Source: JASGKO01 sp049840595
Lineage (GTDB): Bacteria > Verrucomicrobiota > Verrucomicrobiia > Chthoniobacterales > Chthoniobacteraceae
NCBI GenBank assembly: GCA_049840595.1
Contig: JASGKO010000039.1
Location: 62,001-126,000 of the forward strand
Length of the DNA stretch: 64,000 bases
Direction: 5' to 3'
Each line of letters starts with the position of its first letter. Position 1 is the stretch's first letter. The position numbers and the translations under genes are program-made. Of the stretch, positions 25,037-33,579 are shown one piece after another. Below the pieces are notes generated by a model. That model saw only the letters and a list, made by a program, of their open reading frames with translations, did no database searches and was not told the DNA's origin.

Positions 25037-26626
25037 ATGATGCCGGGAGTGCAGGCCAGCAACCAAGGAATGGAAACACCAGTACCGATATCTGTCGTCG
25101 CAGAAGGGCCGGAACGGGCTCTCAATGCCCTTGCGTTGTTTCTGGCGAACGCTTCCGATTTCCATCTTTGCGGAACGACTTATACCGACGCAGAGCGGCG
25201 CGACTTCTGGATTGCCAAGCTTAAGGAGCGCGCGGCGCAGGATAGCGTCTTCCTGAGCGTCCTCGATTTCACCAAACTCAACCATCCCAACCTCCTGGCG
25301 GATGTGTTGAACCATCTGCAAACGGAACGGACACCGGAAAATTGGCGGCGTGCGGTGGCATTGGTGGGCTTGGAAGATCATATCCTGCACCGGAACGACC
25401 ACGGAGGCCATCGGACGGGTGGCCCCAATTTTCTGGCCGAGGCCAATCTGGATCGCGCTCGCTTCATGGGCGAATGCCCCATTCCGATCATCCCATGGCT
25501 GACCTATGCGTCGCTGGGCATTTTCAAGCGCGAGGCACCCGATCTCTGGCGGTCCTACGTGCACATCTTCGATTTCAACGAGCGCCGACTCAGCGCGGAC
25601 GGCACGGATTTTTCCGGTATCGACCTGGAGGCGACCGCGCCAACCAAAGTTTACACCAGCCGCGATGAAACCCAGATTGCCGCGGGTGCATTTCGAGCCG
25701 AATTACAAAAGATGATCGGGCCCTACGGTGCGAACCATCCGAAGACATGCCGCGTGCGGGCCAACCTCGGCAACGCCGTCCGCCAGTTGGGCGAATACGG
25801 CGAGGCGCTGGGCTTGTTTCGTGAGAATTTGAAGGAGCTCGAAAGCGGGGAAGATCCCTCGCCAGCTGATCGTGGCTCGGCGATGGGCAGTCTCGGACTG
25901 TGCTTGAAGGATGTGGGACAATACGGCGAGGCGGAGTTCCACTTGCAGCGGTCGCTGGAGGTGATCGAGCAATCCTTTGGCAGCGCGCATCCGGCGACCG
26001 CGATCGCGTTGAACAATCTGGCGACGCTTTATCAAAATACGAAGCGCTACTCGCAGGCTGAGCCGTTGCTGCGGCGCGCGCTGGAGGTGGAGGAAAATGC
26101 CACCGGGGCCGATCACCCGAATATTGCCGTGCGGCTGAACAATCTCGCCGCCCTTCTCCAGGACACCGGCCGCTACGAAGAGGCCGAGGATTTGATGCGG
26201 AGCGCACTGCGGATTGACGAGAATCTGCTCGGCGGTGAGCACCCAAATATCGCGGTGCGGATGAATAATCTGGCGACGCTGCTTTATCTCACTGGCCGCG
26301 CTCGTGAGGCGGAGCCGCTGATGCGGCGCGCGCTGGAGATCGGCGAAAAATGCTATGGAGCCGATCATCCGACGGTGGCGACCCGCTTGAACAATCTTGC
26401 GCAACTCCTGCACTCGACCGATCGCGCCAGCGAGGCGGAGCCGATGATGCGTCAGGCGTTGGAGATTCTTTTCCTCTTCAAGGAGCGCACGCAGCAGGAA
26501 TACCAAACCCTCAAGCAGGCGGTGCGCAATTACGTGGATTTGCTGAAGGAAAAGAAGTGGAGTCGTGAGGTGATCAACATGCAACTCGACAACCTGCTGG
26601 AAAACGCGAAGCGCAAGGCGCAGTAA
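25037..26626 (+). CDS. Tetratricopeptide repeat protein with N-terminal STAND-like remnant
   Basis: A 529-residue protein in two parts. Residues 1-200 resemble the N-terminal region of STAND/TPR proteins in which a nucleotide-binding core has decayed: FHLCGTTYTDAERRDFWIAKL, then IPWLTYASLGIFKREAPDLWRSY-type text, with no Walker A motif. Residues 225-490 hold about six kinesin-light-chain-type 42-residue TPRs (for example HPNIAVRLNNLAALLQDTGR then YEEAEDLMRSALRIDE). TPRs mediate protein-protein contacts. The start may be at 25037, 25040 or the METPVP at about 25070. No partner gene is obvious. Confidence 0.8.
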   Translation: MMPGVQASNQGMETPVPISVVAEGPERALNALALFLANASDFHLCGTTYTDAERRDFWIAKLKERAAQDSVFLSVLDFTKLNHPNLLADVLNHLQTERTPENWRRAVALVGLEDHILHRNDHGGHRTGGPNFLAEANLDRARFMGECPIPIIPWLTYASLGIFKREAPDLWRSYVHIFDFNERRLSADGTDFSGIDLEATAPTKVYTSRDETQIAAGAFRAELQKMIGPYGANHPKTCRVRANLGNAVRQLGEYGEALGLFRENLKELESGEDPSPADRGSAMGSLGLCLKDVGQYGEAEFHLQRSLEVIEQSFGSAHPATAIALNNLATLYQNTKRYSQAEPLLRRALEVEENATGADHPNIAVRLNNLAALLQDTGRYEEAEDLMRSALRIDENLLGGEHPNIAVRMNNLATLLYLTGRAREAEPLMRRALEIGEKCYGADHPTVATRLNNLAQLLHSTDRASEAEPMMRQALEILFLFKERTQQEYQTLKQAVRNYVDLLKEKKWSREVINMQLDNLLENAKRKAQ

Positions 26627-26701
26627 GGGAGCTCACGCAGGGTCGCAGAGGTTTGCAACTCCCAACGGAGGGTCCTTGGGCGATGCGCGTGGAGTGCGCC
26701 C

Positions 26702-27580
26702 TTACTTCGAGATCATCCGCTTCGCTTTATTAACGGCGCGGGTGAAGACGCTGCCGACGCGGCGGCTGGTTTTGCCGAGGAAGCCACCGCGGTTTTCCCA
26801 TTGCTGACGGCGGGCTTGGGCGGCGGTTTGCTTTTTATGGTTCCAGTAGTTGTCCTGCTTCTTTTCCGCCGGGCGCATCGCAGAAGCGAAGGCGAGGATC
26901 CACGCATAGCGCGGCAGCTCGGAATGGTTCGGACCGGCGTAGTGCAGGGTGCGGCCATCGTGGATGGCGGCACCGCCGGGCGGCAGTGGGCAGGCGACGG
27001 CGTCGGCAGGGTCGAAGCCCTCGCTGCACTTGAGGCCCATGATCCGCGGGTCGTTGTTTGGAGAATGGTGGGGCAGGATTTCGCCAAGGTGGGTGCCAGG
27101 GACGTATTGCATGCAGCCGTTTTCCATCCGGGCTTCCTGCAGCGGCATCCAGATGCTCACCTGGTCGTATTCCAGCTCGTTATCGGTACGATGCGCTTCG
27201 TCTTGGTGCCAGGGCGTCGCGGCACCGTAGCCGGCGGGCTTGTAAATCGCGTGCTCGAAGCGGAGCGTGGTGCCTTCGCCGAGGAGCTGGGTCGCGATGG
27301 CCAGGGCGTTCTTGCGGTAGTTCGTCTCCAGGAGCTCGGGAGCAAAGCGGGAGGGACCGAGAATCTGCGGGAGCTTGGGCGGCGCGCCATCGTCGGTGCC
27401 GACGAGGTCGTATTGCGAACCCTGTTCAAAACCGGCCCGGTTGGCGAAGAGGCCTTTGAAGATCTCCATCAACTTGCTCACTTCCGGCTGGGAAGTGATC
27501 ATGGGGATGGAAATGAAACCGTTCTTTTGGAAGTCGGTGATCTGTTCTTCAGAGAGTTTAATGTTGAATGCGTCGCTCAT
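26702..27580 (-). CDS. Phytanoyl-CoA dioxygenase (PhyH) family protein
   Basis: An Fe(II)/2-oxoglutarate oxygenase of about 292 residues. The facial triad is visible as WHQDEAHR (H-x-D) near residue 125 and the distal histidine in GRTLHYAGPNHS near 215. The central MPLQEARMENGCMQYVPGTH block is typical of PhyH enzymes. The C-terminus is basic (KKQTAAQARRQQW and KAKRMISK). The substrate is unknown; relatives hydroxylate acyl-CoAs, lipids or natural products. It lies 157 bases downstream of the SRPBCC-ketosynthase gene on the same strand, so co-expression in lipid or polyketide metabolism is plausible. Confidence 0.87.
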   Translation of the reverse strand: MSDAFNIKLSEEQITDFQKNGFISIPMITSQPEVSKLMEIFKGLFANRAGFEQGSQYDLVGTDDGAPPKLPQILGPSRFAPELLETNYRKNALAIATQLLGEGTTLRFEHAIYKPAGYGAATPWHQDEAHRTDNELEYDQVSIWMPLQEARMENGCMQYVPGTHLGEILPHHSPNNDPRIMGLKCSEGFDPADAVACPLPPGGAAIHDGRTLHYAGPNHSELPRYAWILAFASAMRPAEKKQDNYWNHKKQTAAQARRQQWENRGGFLGKTSRRVGSVFTRAVNKAKRMISK

Positions 27581-27737
27581 GGCCATGCGGGTTTTCCCTT
27601 AAACAGGGGTAATTTTTAGCAAAGGCTGTTCCAATTGTCGCCCAAAAATTTATTTTCGTGGGGGTAAGATAACCACCAGGACACCAAGGCACCGAGAAGA
27701 GGCGAGCGAAGGATGGGTCCTACAGGACTTATCCGAC

Positions 27738-29474
27738 CTATTGGGGAGCGCGACCGAGGACGAGGCTGGCGTTGATGCCGCCAAAGCCAAAAGCGTTGTT
27801 AAGCACGTAGTTCAGCGGCTGATGGCGCCCCGTGTTGGGAACAATATCCGCGTCGCAGGTCGGGTCCGGCTGGGCGTAATTGAGCGTGGGCGGGACATAT
27901 TGCTCATGAAGAGCGAGCGCGCAGATGGCCGTCTCGATCGCTCCAGTCGCGCCGAGCGGATGGGCGGTGAAAGGCTTCGTGCCGCTTACCAGCGGAATCT
28001 TTCCGCTCGGGCCAAACACCGTCTTGATCGACGCGATTTCGTTCTCGTCGTTCATCTGGGTGCCGCTGGCGTGGGCGTTGATGTAATCGATCTGCCCGGG
28101 TTGCACGTCGGCATCCTTGAGCGCTTCCTCCATGCAGCGGATCACGCATTCGCCGCCGGGCAGCGGCGTGGTCATGTGCCACGCCTCGTTGTTGAGATGG
28201 TAGCCGAGCACCTCCGCATAGATGCGTGCCCCGCGTTTTTGCGCAAATTCCAACTCCTCCAGCACCAGGCTGGCCGCGCCCTCACCCATAATGAATCCCT
28301 CGCGTCGCGCGTCAAAGGGACGATAGGCCTCGGCGGGATTTTCCCCCTCGTAGCGGCTCATGGTGCGGATGAAATCGAACGCGCCGAAAGTAAGCGGCGA
28401 GAGCGGAGCTTCCGCGCCCCCGGCGATCATCGCATCGGCCATCCCGTCGCGGATGTAGCGCATCGCCTCGCCCACGGAAACGATGCCGCTGGCGCAGGAG
28501 TTCGAGTTCGTCGTGCCCGGGCCGCGGAAATTGCATTCGATCGCGATATTCGAGTGCGCACTGCCGCCGAAGACCTGCAGGGCGAGCGTCGGGTTCACGC
28601 CCCGCGCGCCTTTCTTGAGGAAACGCTGGTGCTCGTGCTCCGCATTGGCAATCCCCCCGAGCGCGGTGCCGAAGCTCACGCCCACCATGGCCTGCGGCGT
28701 GTCCTTGCTCCAGGGAAACGCGGCATCCTCCAGTGCGAGGAGCGTGGAGGCCACCGAGAACTGCGCATAGCGATCCAGCCGCTTGAGCCGGTGCGGCGGG
28801 AAAAAGCGCGTGCCGTCCCAGTCGAGCACCTCGCCCGCGCAGCGCGCCTTCAGCTCGCCCGGATCGAAGGTGGTGAGCCAGCCAATACCGCTCTTTCCCG
28901 CGAGAATGCTATCCCAAAACGACGCACGCCCCGTGCCGCTGCAGGTGATCGGGCCGAGCCCGGTGATGACCACGCGCCGTGGTTTTTTGAAAGGGGCGGA
29001 TGCAGGCATGCTCATTGATACTCCGGTTTGCGGTTTGGCGAGTCCCTCAAGGTGGACCTTCATGCAGGCCAGGGTCTTGCCCGCGATATTTTCGATGAAA
29101 AATCCACCGATGACCGGCTCGGCCAGCCAGCCCAGCCACGGCCAGCGGAATTTCAGATCGTGAATGATCTCCACCCGCGTGCCGTTGCGGGTTGGCGTGA
29201 GCTTCCACACCACCAGCATGCCGCGCGTCCACTTGCGCAGGTGCAGGAAATGCAGTCGATGCGTCTGCGCATCGGCCCAATACTCCGAGGTCCAGGTAAT
29301 GGGAATCCCCGAGCGTCGGGCCGACATGGTCACGATCTCGCCACGCAGCCCGTTCCCGATCTTGCGGATGAATCGGTAATGCGGCAGCAACTGCGGCCAC
29401 GCCATCAGGTCCGAGGCGGTTTGAAAGACCGTCTCGGCAGGAGCGTCGATGTGAATGGCATTGGTGCGGCGCAT
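27738..29474 (-). CDS. Fused SRPBCC (polyketide cyclase-like) and beta-ketoacyl-ACP synthase
   Basis: A single 578-residue reading frame with two domains. Residues 1-145 are an SRPBCC/START-like hydrophobic-ligand domain (NAIHIDAPAETVFQTASDL, GGFFIENIAGKTL). Residues 165-578 are a FabF-type condensing enzyme with the intact triad: Cys327 in SNSCASG, His468 in NAHASGT and His505 in FTAHPLGATG. The linker (KPQTGVSMSMPASAPFKKPRR) looks disordered. Alone, the second domain would be called FabF-like; the fusion to a cyclase-type domain suggests a dedicated polyketide or aryl-lipid pathway rather than housekeeping fatty acid synthesis. No ACP or ketoreductase lies nearby. Confidence 0.88.
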   Translation of the reverse strand: MRRTNAIHIDAPAETVFQTASDLMAWPQLLPHYRFIRKIGNGLRGEIVTMSARRSGIPITWTSEYWADAQTHRLHFLHLRKWTRGMLVVWKLTPTRNGTRVEIIHDLKFRWPWLGWLAEPVIGGFFIENIAGKTLACMKVHLEGLAKPQTGVSMSMPASAPFKKPRRVVITGLGPITCSGTGRASFWDSILAGKSGIGWLTTFDPGELKARCAGEVLDWDGTRFFPPHRLKRLDRYAQFSVASTLLALEDAAFPWSKDTPQAMVGVSFGTALGGIANAEHEHQRFLKKGARGVNPTLALQVFGGSAHSNIAIECNFRGPGTTNSNSCASGIVSVGEAMRYIRDGMADAMIAGGAEAPLSPLTFGAFDFIRTMSRYEGENPAEAYRPFDARREGFIMGEGAASLVLEELEFAQKRGARIYAEVLGYHLNNEAWHMTTPLPGGECVIRCMEEALKDADVQPGQIDYINAHASGTQMNDENEIASIKTVFGPSGKIPLVSGTKPFTAHPLGATGAIETAICALALHEQYVPPTLNYAQPDPTCDADIVPNTGRHQPLNYVLNNAFGFGGINASLVLGRAPQ

Positions 29475-29662
29475 GCGTGATTGGAAAATTGAAGGCAGCT
29501 ACATTGGCGATTCAAGCCACGAGCGCAAGAGTGATTCGGAAAATGACTGCGGTAATGGATGGGTAACTCACGCTCGGCGCAGGCAGAAACAAGTCCAGCT
29601 CCCGTGAATTTGCTTGGAGAAAGGTTGCATCCCCGTAACCATCGTGGCGAGCGAATCGGAGT

Positions 29663-30841
29663 ATGTTTTCCATATTGATATGCGGTGGAGTGGGGCTAAG
29701 TGGTCGTGGATGCCATCGTGCGGTCGGTTTGATGATGTTGGCGGGAATTTTGTTTTCGCTATCGCTGGAGGGGAAATCCCGGGCGGTCGAAGCGGATCCC
29801 GAAAATAATGAGACTACACTCACTCAGGGGCAGCTGCGCGACCTGGCCTGTGCGGCTGCGGATGATTTGGACGCCAATCTTCCAGGCGGGGCTGGCGAGG
29901 TCATTCACAAACTGGTTGTCAGGTGGTATGAGTCTGCGCCGGGTTCTGGAGACTCCGCCCCGGTCAGCCACGATCAGCTTTGGAAAATGGCGGCCCCATT
30001 TTACGACCGGCTGATCGCGGTGACTTATGTCGCAACCTATCCGTGGAAGGGGGCGGCGCGCAAAGGGGCCGGGGCTCAATTACCGGTGACGCTCAGCGAG
30101 GCCAGAGCTCTCTTCGGATTCGATTTCACCACTACGGACGAGGCCCACGATGCGAATCACGATGGGATTCCAGATTGGTGGGCGCATTGCTACCGGATCA
30201 AGGATGCCAATGCGCCAGCCCTGCGAGGGGATGGATTGACGAATTTGCAGGCCTTTCAACGGCGTCTAAACCCGAATGATTTTTTCAACGGGAAGAAACC
30301 GCGGCTGACCATCGTGAAGGGAAATGAATTATCGGGCAGCCCGGGTCAATTCACGCCGGAGGCGTTGACCGTATTGGTCGCCGATCCACATGGGCAACCG
30401 CTGTATAATGCGCCCGTGACTTTCACGGTGAGCAGCGGAGGTGGCACGGTGCAAAAAAAGGAGAAAAGCGAATCGTTATCGAGCCTCAAGGTCAATGCGG
30501 ACGGCGAGGGGCAGGCCAGGACATATTTTAAACTACCTGTCGGGGCGCCGAAAGGAAAGGGCTTTCAAATCACGGTGGTTGTCGGGAGTGGAAAAACGCA
30601 GGAGCAAGTGACCTTCAAGGAAACTGCTGGTGATGATACGGGAGATGATAAGAGTCCTTTTCGGCCTCAAAACGTCGTGGCCACTCTAAACCCAGATGGT
30701 AGTGCGGATGCTACCTGGACCAACAACCCCGACGCAGCTCCCGAGCCAATTAATTTACGGTTCCGGGATCGCAATGGAAACTGGAAGACCGCGATCACTG
30801 TCCCCGCAGGGAGCACGAGCGCCCATATTCCACCCCAGTAA
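29663..30841 (+). CDS. Secreted protein with EF-hand-like, Ig-like and FN3-like segments
   Basis: A 392-residue exported protein. The N-terminus has a hydrophobic stretch (AVGLMMLAGILFSLSLEG), so a start at 29663 or at the MMLAG near 29732 gives a signal peptide. Around residues 160-205 is a thrombospondin-3/EF-hand-type calcium motif (DANHDGIPDWW, GDGLTNLQAFQ), common in Verrucomicrobia surface proteins. An Ig-like domain follows (EALTVLVADPHGQPLYNAPV), then a short FN3-like end stopping at AHIPPQ. In relatives this layout often heads far larger surface proteins, so this one may be a short form. The next gene follows after 38 bases. Confidence 0.7.
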   Translation: MFSILICGGVGLSGRGCHRAVGLMMLAGILFSLSLEGKSRAVEADPENNETTLTQGQLRDLACAAADDLDANLPGGAGEVIHKLVVRWYESAPGSGDSAPVSHDQLWKMAAPFYDRLIAVTYVATYPWKGAARKGAGAQLPVTLSEARALFGFDFTTTDEAHDANHDGIPDWWAHCYRIKDANAPALRGDGLTNLQAFQRRLNPNDFFNGKKPRLTIVKGNELSGSPGQFTPEALTVLVADPHGQPLYNAPVTFTVSSGGGTVQKKEKSESLSSLKVNADGEGQARTYFKLPVGAPKGKGFQITVVVGSGKTQEQVTFKETAGDDTGDDKSPFRPQNVVATLNPDGSADATWTNNPDAAPEPINLRFRDRNGNWKTAITVPAGSTSAHIPPQ

Positions 30842-30879
30842 TCGCCTGCCTTCAAATATTCAGTCCCCTGCTTCTACTT

Positions 30880-32766
30880 ATGAAAATCCTCCTTCCGCTC
30901 TTCCTTGCTTCCCTGGTCGTTCTTTCGAGCGCCCACGCCAGCAATTCTCAGGATACCCTCGATAAACTTCGCGCCGCTATGAAGCACGTCATCGATGGAA
31001 AAACGCTGACGGGGGCCAGCGATCCCAATGCGAGCTATCAGATGCAGATGCTCTACCAGCAGACTGGTCAAATCCGCTCGCACCTGGAGCAGGGCGATCC
31101 GCAATTCATGCAGCAAGTGCTGGGGCAGGTGAGCATGGCCTTTTCCTCTCCAGCGATCGCTGAACTGGCGGACAAGGCTCAGGAAGAACTGACCCAGCAA
31201 CAGGCAGACCAGCAGAAGCAGTTCATCGAAGCGACCGAAAAGACGATTAACGATGTTGTGGCGACCGCGATCAAGGCTGGGAAGGCCTCGGAGATCGATC
31301 CGCTGCTCAACGAACTGCCGAAGCGCAATGAATCCCGATACAATAGCTCGCCGGTAATTCAGGAGGAAATGAACCGCCTGCAAAGTGCCCAAAATTTCCT
31401 GACCAAATGGCAGGATTACGTGCAGGGCCGGGAAACCGGGAATTTCGAAAAGCAGCGGCAGGCCCTCTCCGAAATGGCCAACTATGTGCAATACCAGTCG
31501 TTCGTCCCCCGTTCAAAGCTGCTGGACCTGCTGTCGCAAGTCGAGGACGCTAAGAACGGAGGAGCCGGGCAGGCCGTTTCCGATCCGAAGACGCTCCAGC
31601 ACACGATGGATTCCCTTTTGGATGGCATTCTTCAGGCGAAGAGCGTGGCTGAATTGGATAGCCCAGCGGGGAAATTTCGTGATTTCAGGACCACAAATTA
31701 TTCCAACCTCTCGTCAAATTCTGTGCTGCAACAGGAAGGCAACGAGATCGCTTCCTTTTTGGAGGTCTGGCAGAGATTTCTGACCGCCTTTGACCACGGG
31801 CAGTATAATTCCGCGCCGACCATCATCGAGAATTATCTCTCGCAAGGAATGAACAACCAGTCTTTGCCCAAGGGAAAAATTATCGCGGCGGTTGATAAAG
31901 TGAGAAGCGTGGCCGGGACGTCGCTGGATGCCTCGGTGGCCCTCGTGCGTGGCATCAAGACGCTGGATGAAGTTCAGGCTGCGCTGGCAGGCTGGGGGAA
32001 TCAAAACTCCAATCTCGGCCAGAATTCGCCGCCGTTGATCCAGGGGCTTTCGGGTTTAAATGAGATTTACCGGCAACTCAAAGCCGGACTGCCGTATTCC
32101 GGGCGGATCCCCGCCCCCATGTCATATCCGGCGGTTTATCCCAACGATCTCTCCGAACTGGCCCCGCTCAAAGCCCAGCTTATTCTTTACGCCGCGCCGC
32201 GAATCCTGGGGTTGGGCGAGGAGACGGCGCCCCATGCAGGCGAGACGGCCAGCGATTTTCTTCATCGGTTGATCGAGGAGGCAAAAAAGACCGGCGATTC
32301 CGAACGGATCGATGCCGCCCAGCAATTTTTGACGGATGTGGAAGCTGGCGATTTAAAGCGGCAGGATGACACAAACATTTCTGCGAGATACGAAGTGATC
32401 GCGGGTCGGATGGAGAGTGGGGGGCTATATTCACTGGCCGTCTTTTACTACGTGCTGGCGATGAGAGATGCGCCCAAGGATTACCCGGTGGATCATCTTC
32501 GTGAAGCCCTGGAAAAGATCAAAAAGGAACAGCCCAAGGATTATGAAGCCGGCCAGGAGAACTTCGTTGCCAATGCCACCAATAGCGCTCCAGGAGCCTA
32601 TCTTCCCAACCCGATGTCTCTTTTTAATTCCGATCCCTCGATTCGACAGATGTCACCCCAGCAGCGGATGCAAATGATGAGAAGCATGTATTTGGGAATG
32701 AATCCATCTCCCACCCCGGCGGTGCCTGGAAAATCTGCGATCAAAACCGATGTTCTTCGCCACTGA
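30880..32766 (+). CDS. Hypothetical secreted alpha-helical protein
   Basis: A 628-residue protein with a clear signal peptide (MKILLPLFLASLVVLSSAHA). The mature part is Gln-, Ala- and Leu-rich and predicted mostly helical, with no catalytic motif I can recognise. Features include a Gln-rich helix (AQEELTQQQADQQKQF), a Pro-rich patch (SGRIPAPMSYPAVYP), a LYSLAVFYYVLAM segment near residue 510, and a Met/Gln-rich tail (MSPQQRMQMMRSMYLGMNP). It follows the preceding secreted-protein gene by 38 bases, so the two probably form an operon. Function unknown. Confidence 0.7.
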   Translation: MKILLPLFLASLVVLSSAHASNSQDTLDKLRAAMKHVIDGKTLTGASDPNASYQMQMLYQQTGQIRSHLEQGDPQFMQQVLGQVSMAFSSPAIAELADKAQEELTQQQADQQKQFIEATEKTINDVVATAIKAGKASEIDPLLNELPKRNESRYNSSPVIQEEMNRLQSAQNFLTKWQDYVQGRETGNFEKQRQALSEMANYVQYQSFVPRSKLLDLLSQVEDAKNGGAGQAVSDPKTLQHTMDSLLDGILQAKSVAELDSPAGKFRDFRTTNYSNLSSNSVLQQEGNEIASFLEVWQRFLTAFDHGQYNSAPTIIENYLSQGMNNQSLPKGKIIAAVDKVRSVAGTSLDASVALVRGIKTLDEVQAALAGWGNQNSNLGQNSPPLIQGLSGLNEIYRQLKAGLPYSGRIPAPMSYPAVYPNDLSELAPLKAQLILYAAPRILGLGEETAPHAGETASDFLHRLIEEAKKTGDSERIDAAQQFLTDVEAGDLKRQDDTNISARYEVIAGRMESGGLYSLAVFYYVLAMRDAPKDYPVDHLREALEKIKKEQPKDYEAGQENFVANATNSAPGAYLPNPMSLFNSDPSIRQMSPQQRMQMMRSMYLGMNPSPTPAVPGKSAIKTDVLRH

Positions 32767-32823
32767 GCGGCGCGCCAATTTTGGGCTTCTCCATCTCTGC
32801 GTCTTCGCGCCTTTGCGTGAGAC

Positions 32824-33579
32824 TTATTTCCGGAATTGGTAGCGCAGGAAGCACTCCTGGCCGTTGACTTCCATCGAGAGGAGTTTGGCCGTACGACTTT
32901 GGGAGAGGAAGTCACCCGCGGGTCCGGTGAGCGTCGGTGCATCGGTTCCGCCGAAGATCAGAGGGCAGAGCGTGAGGTAGAGTTCGTCGAGGAGCTGCTG
33001 CTCCAGCAAGCTGCGGAAAAGGAAGGCGCCGCCTTCGCAGACGATGCTTTTCACCGCGTGCTCCCGGCGCAGGATTTGCATCGCGGTCGGGAGGTCCACT
33101 TGCCGGTCATCGAAGCAATAGACCTCGGCGAGTTTTTCCAGCGCCTGCCGGTTCTTCTTCGGCATGCGGGTGGTCGAGAAAATGACGGTGGGCGCGATCT
33201 GGCTCTGGAAGACTTTGAGCGCGGGATCAATGCGCCCGCTGTTGCTAAAAATGACGCGCACCGGGAGTTCGCTCTGGCCGCGCTTCACCCGCTCGGCTCG
33301 CCGGGCCGGGTCGGAGAGGCCCATGCTCATGTTATCGGCCTTCACGGTGCCGTGGCCGGCCATCACCGCGTCGCACACGGCGCGGATGGCGCTCAGGCGC
33401 CGCTTGTCGAGCGGCGAGGAAAAGACCGAGGGTGTGCGGCTCCGCGTGGAAATGCGGCTGTCCGCCGTGAGCGCAAAATTTGCGAGGATGTAGGGGCGAT
33501 CCTTGGGCGCCCGCGTGGGCACGGGAATGTCGAGCACCGTGCCGGGATCGGCGTCCGCTGTTTTCCCGCGCGCCTTCAT
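32824..33579 (-). CDS. RibD C-terminal reductase-domain protein
   Basis: A 251-residue stand-alone member of the dihydrofolate-reductase-like RibD_C family. It has ILANFALTADSRIST near residue 30, AVCDAVMAGHGTVKADN, and IVCEGGAFLFRSLLEQQLLDELYL, the NADPH-binding glycine block. It lacks a deaminase domain. Members reduce pyrimidine or pterin intermediates in riboflavin, methanopterin or folate-like pathways. A complete bifunctional RibD is at 7298, so this copy may serve another pathway. The ATG overlaps the stop of the upstream membrane-protein gene. Confidence 0.83.
   Translation of the reverse strand: MKARGKTADADPGTVLDIPVPTRAPKDRPYILANFALTADSRISTRSRTPSVFSSPLDKRRLSAIRAVCDAVMAGHGTVKADNMSMGLSDPARRAERVKRGQSELPVRVIFSNSGRIDPALKVFQSQIAPTVIFSTTRMPKKNRQALEKLAEVYCFDDRQVDLPTAMQILRREHAVKSIVCEGGAFLFRSLLEQQLLDELYLTLCPLIFGGTDAPTLTGPAGDFLSQSRTAKLLSMEVNGQECFLRYQFRK

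Noticed and set aside
25037..26626. Calling the TPR protein a STAND defence NTPase
   Set aside because: No Walker A or Walker B motif is present, and no effector domain or defence neighbour was found.
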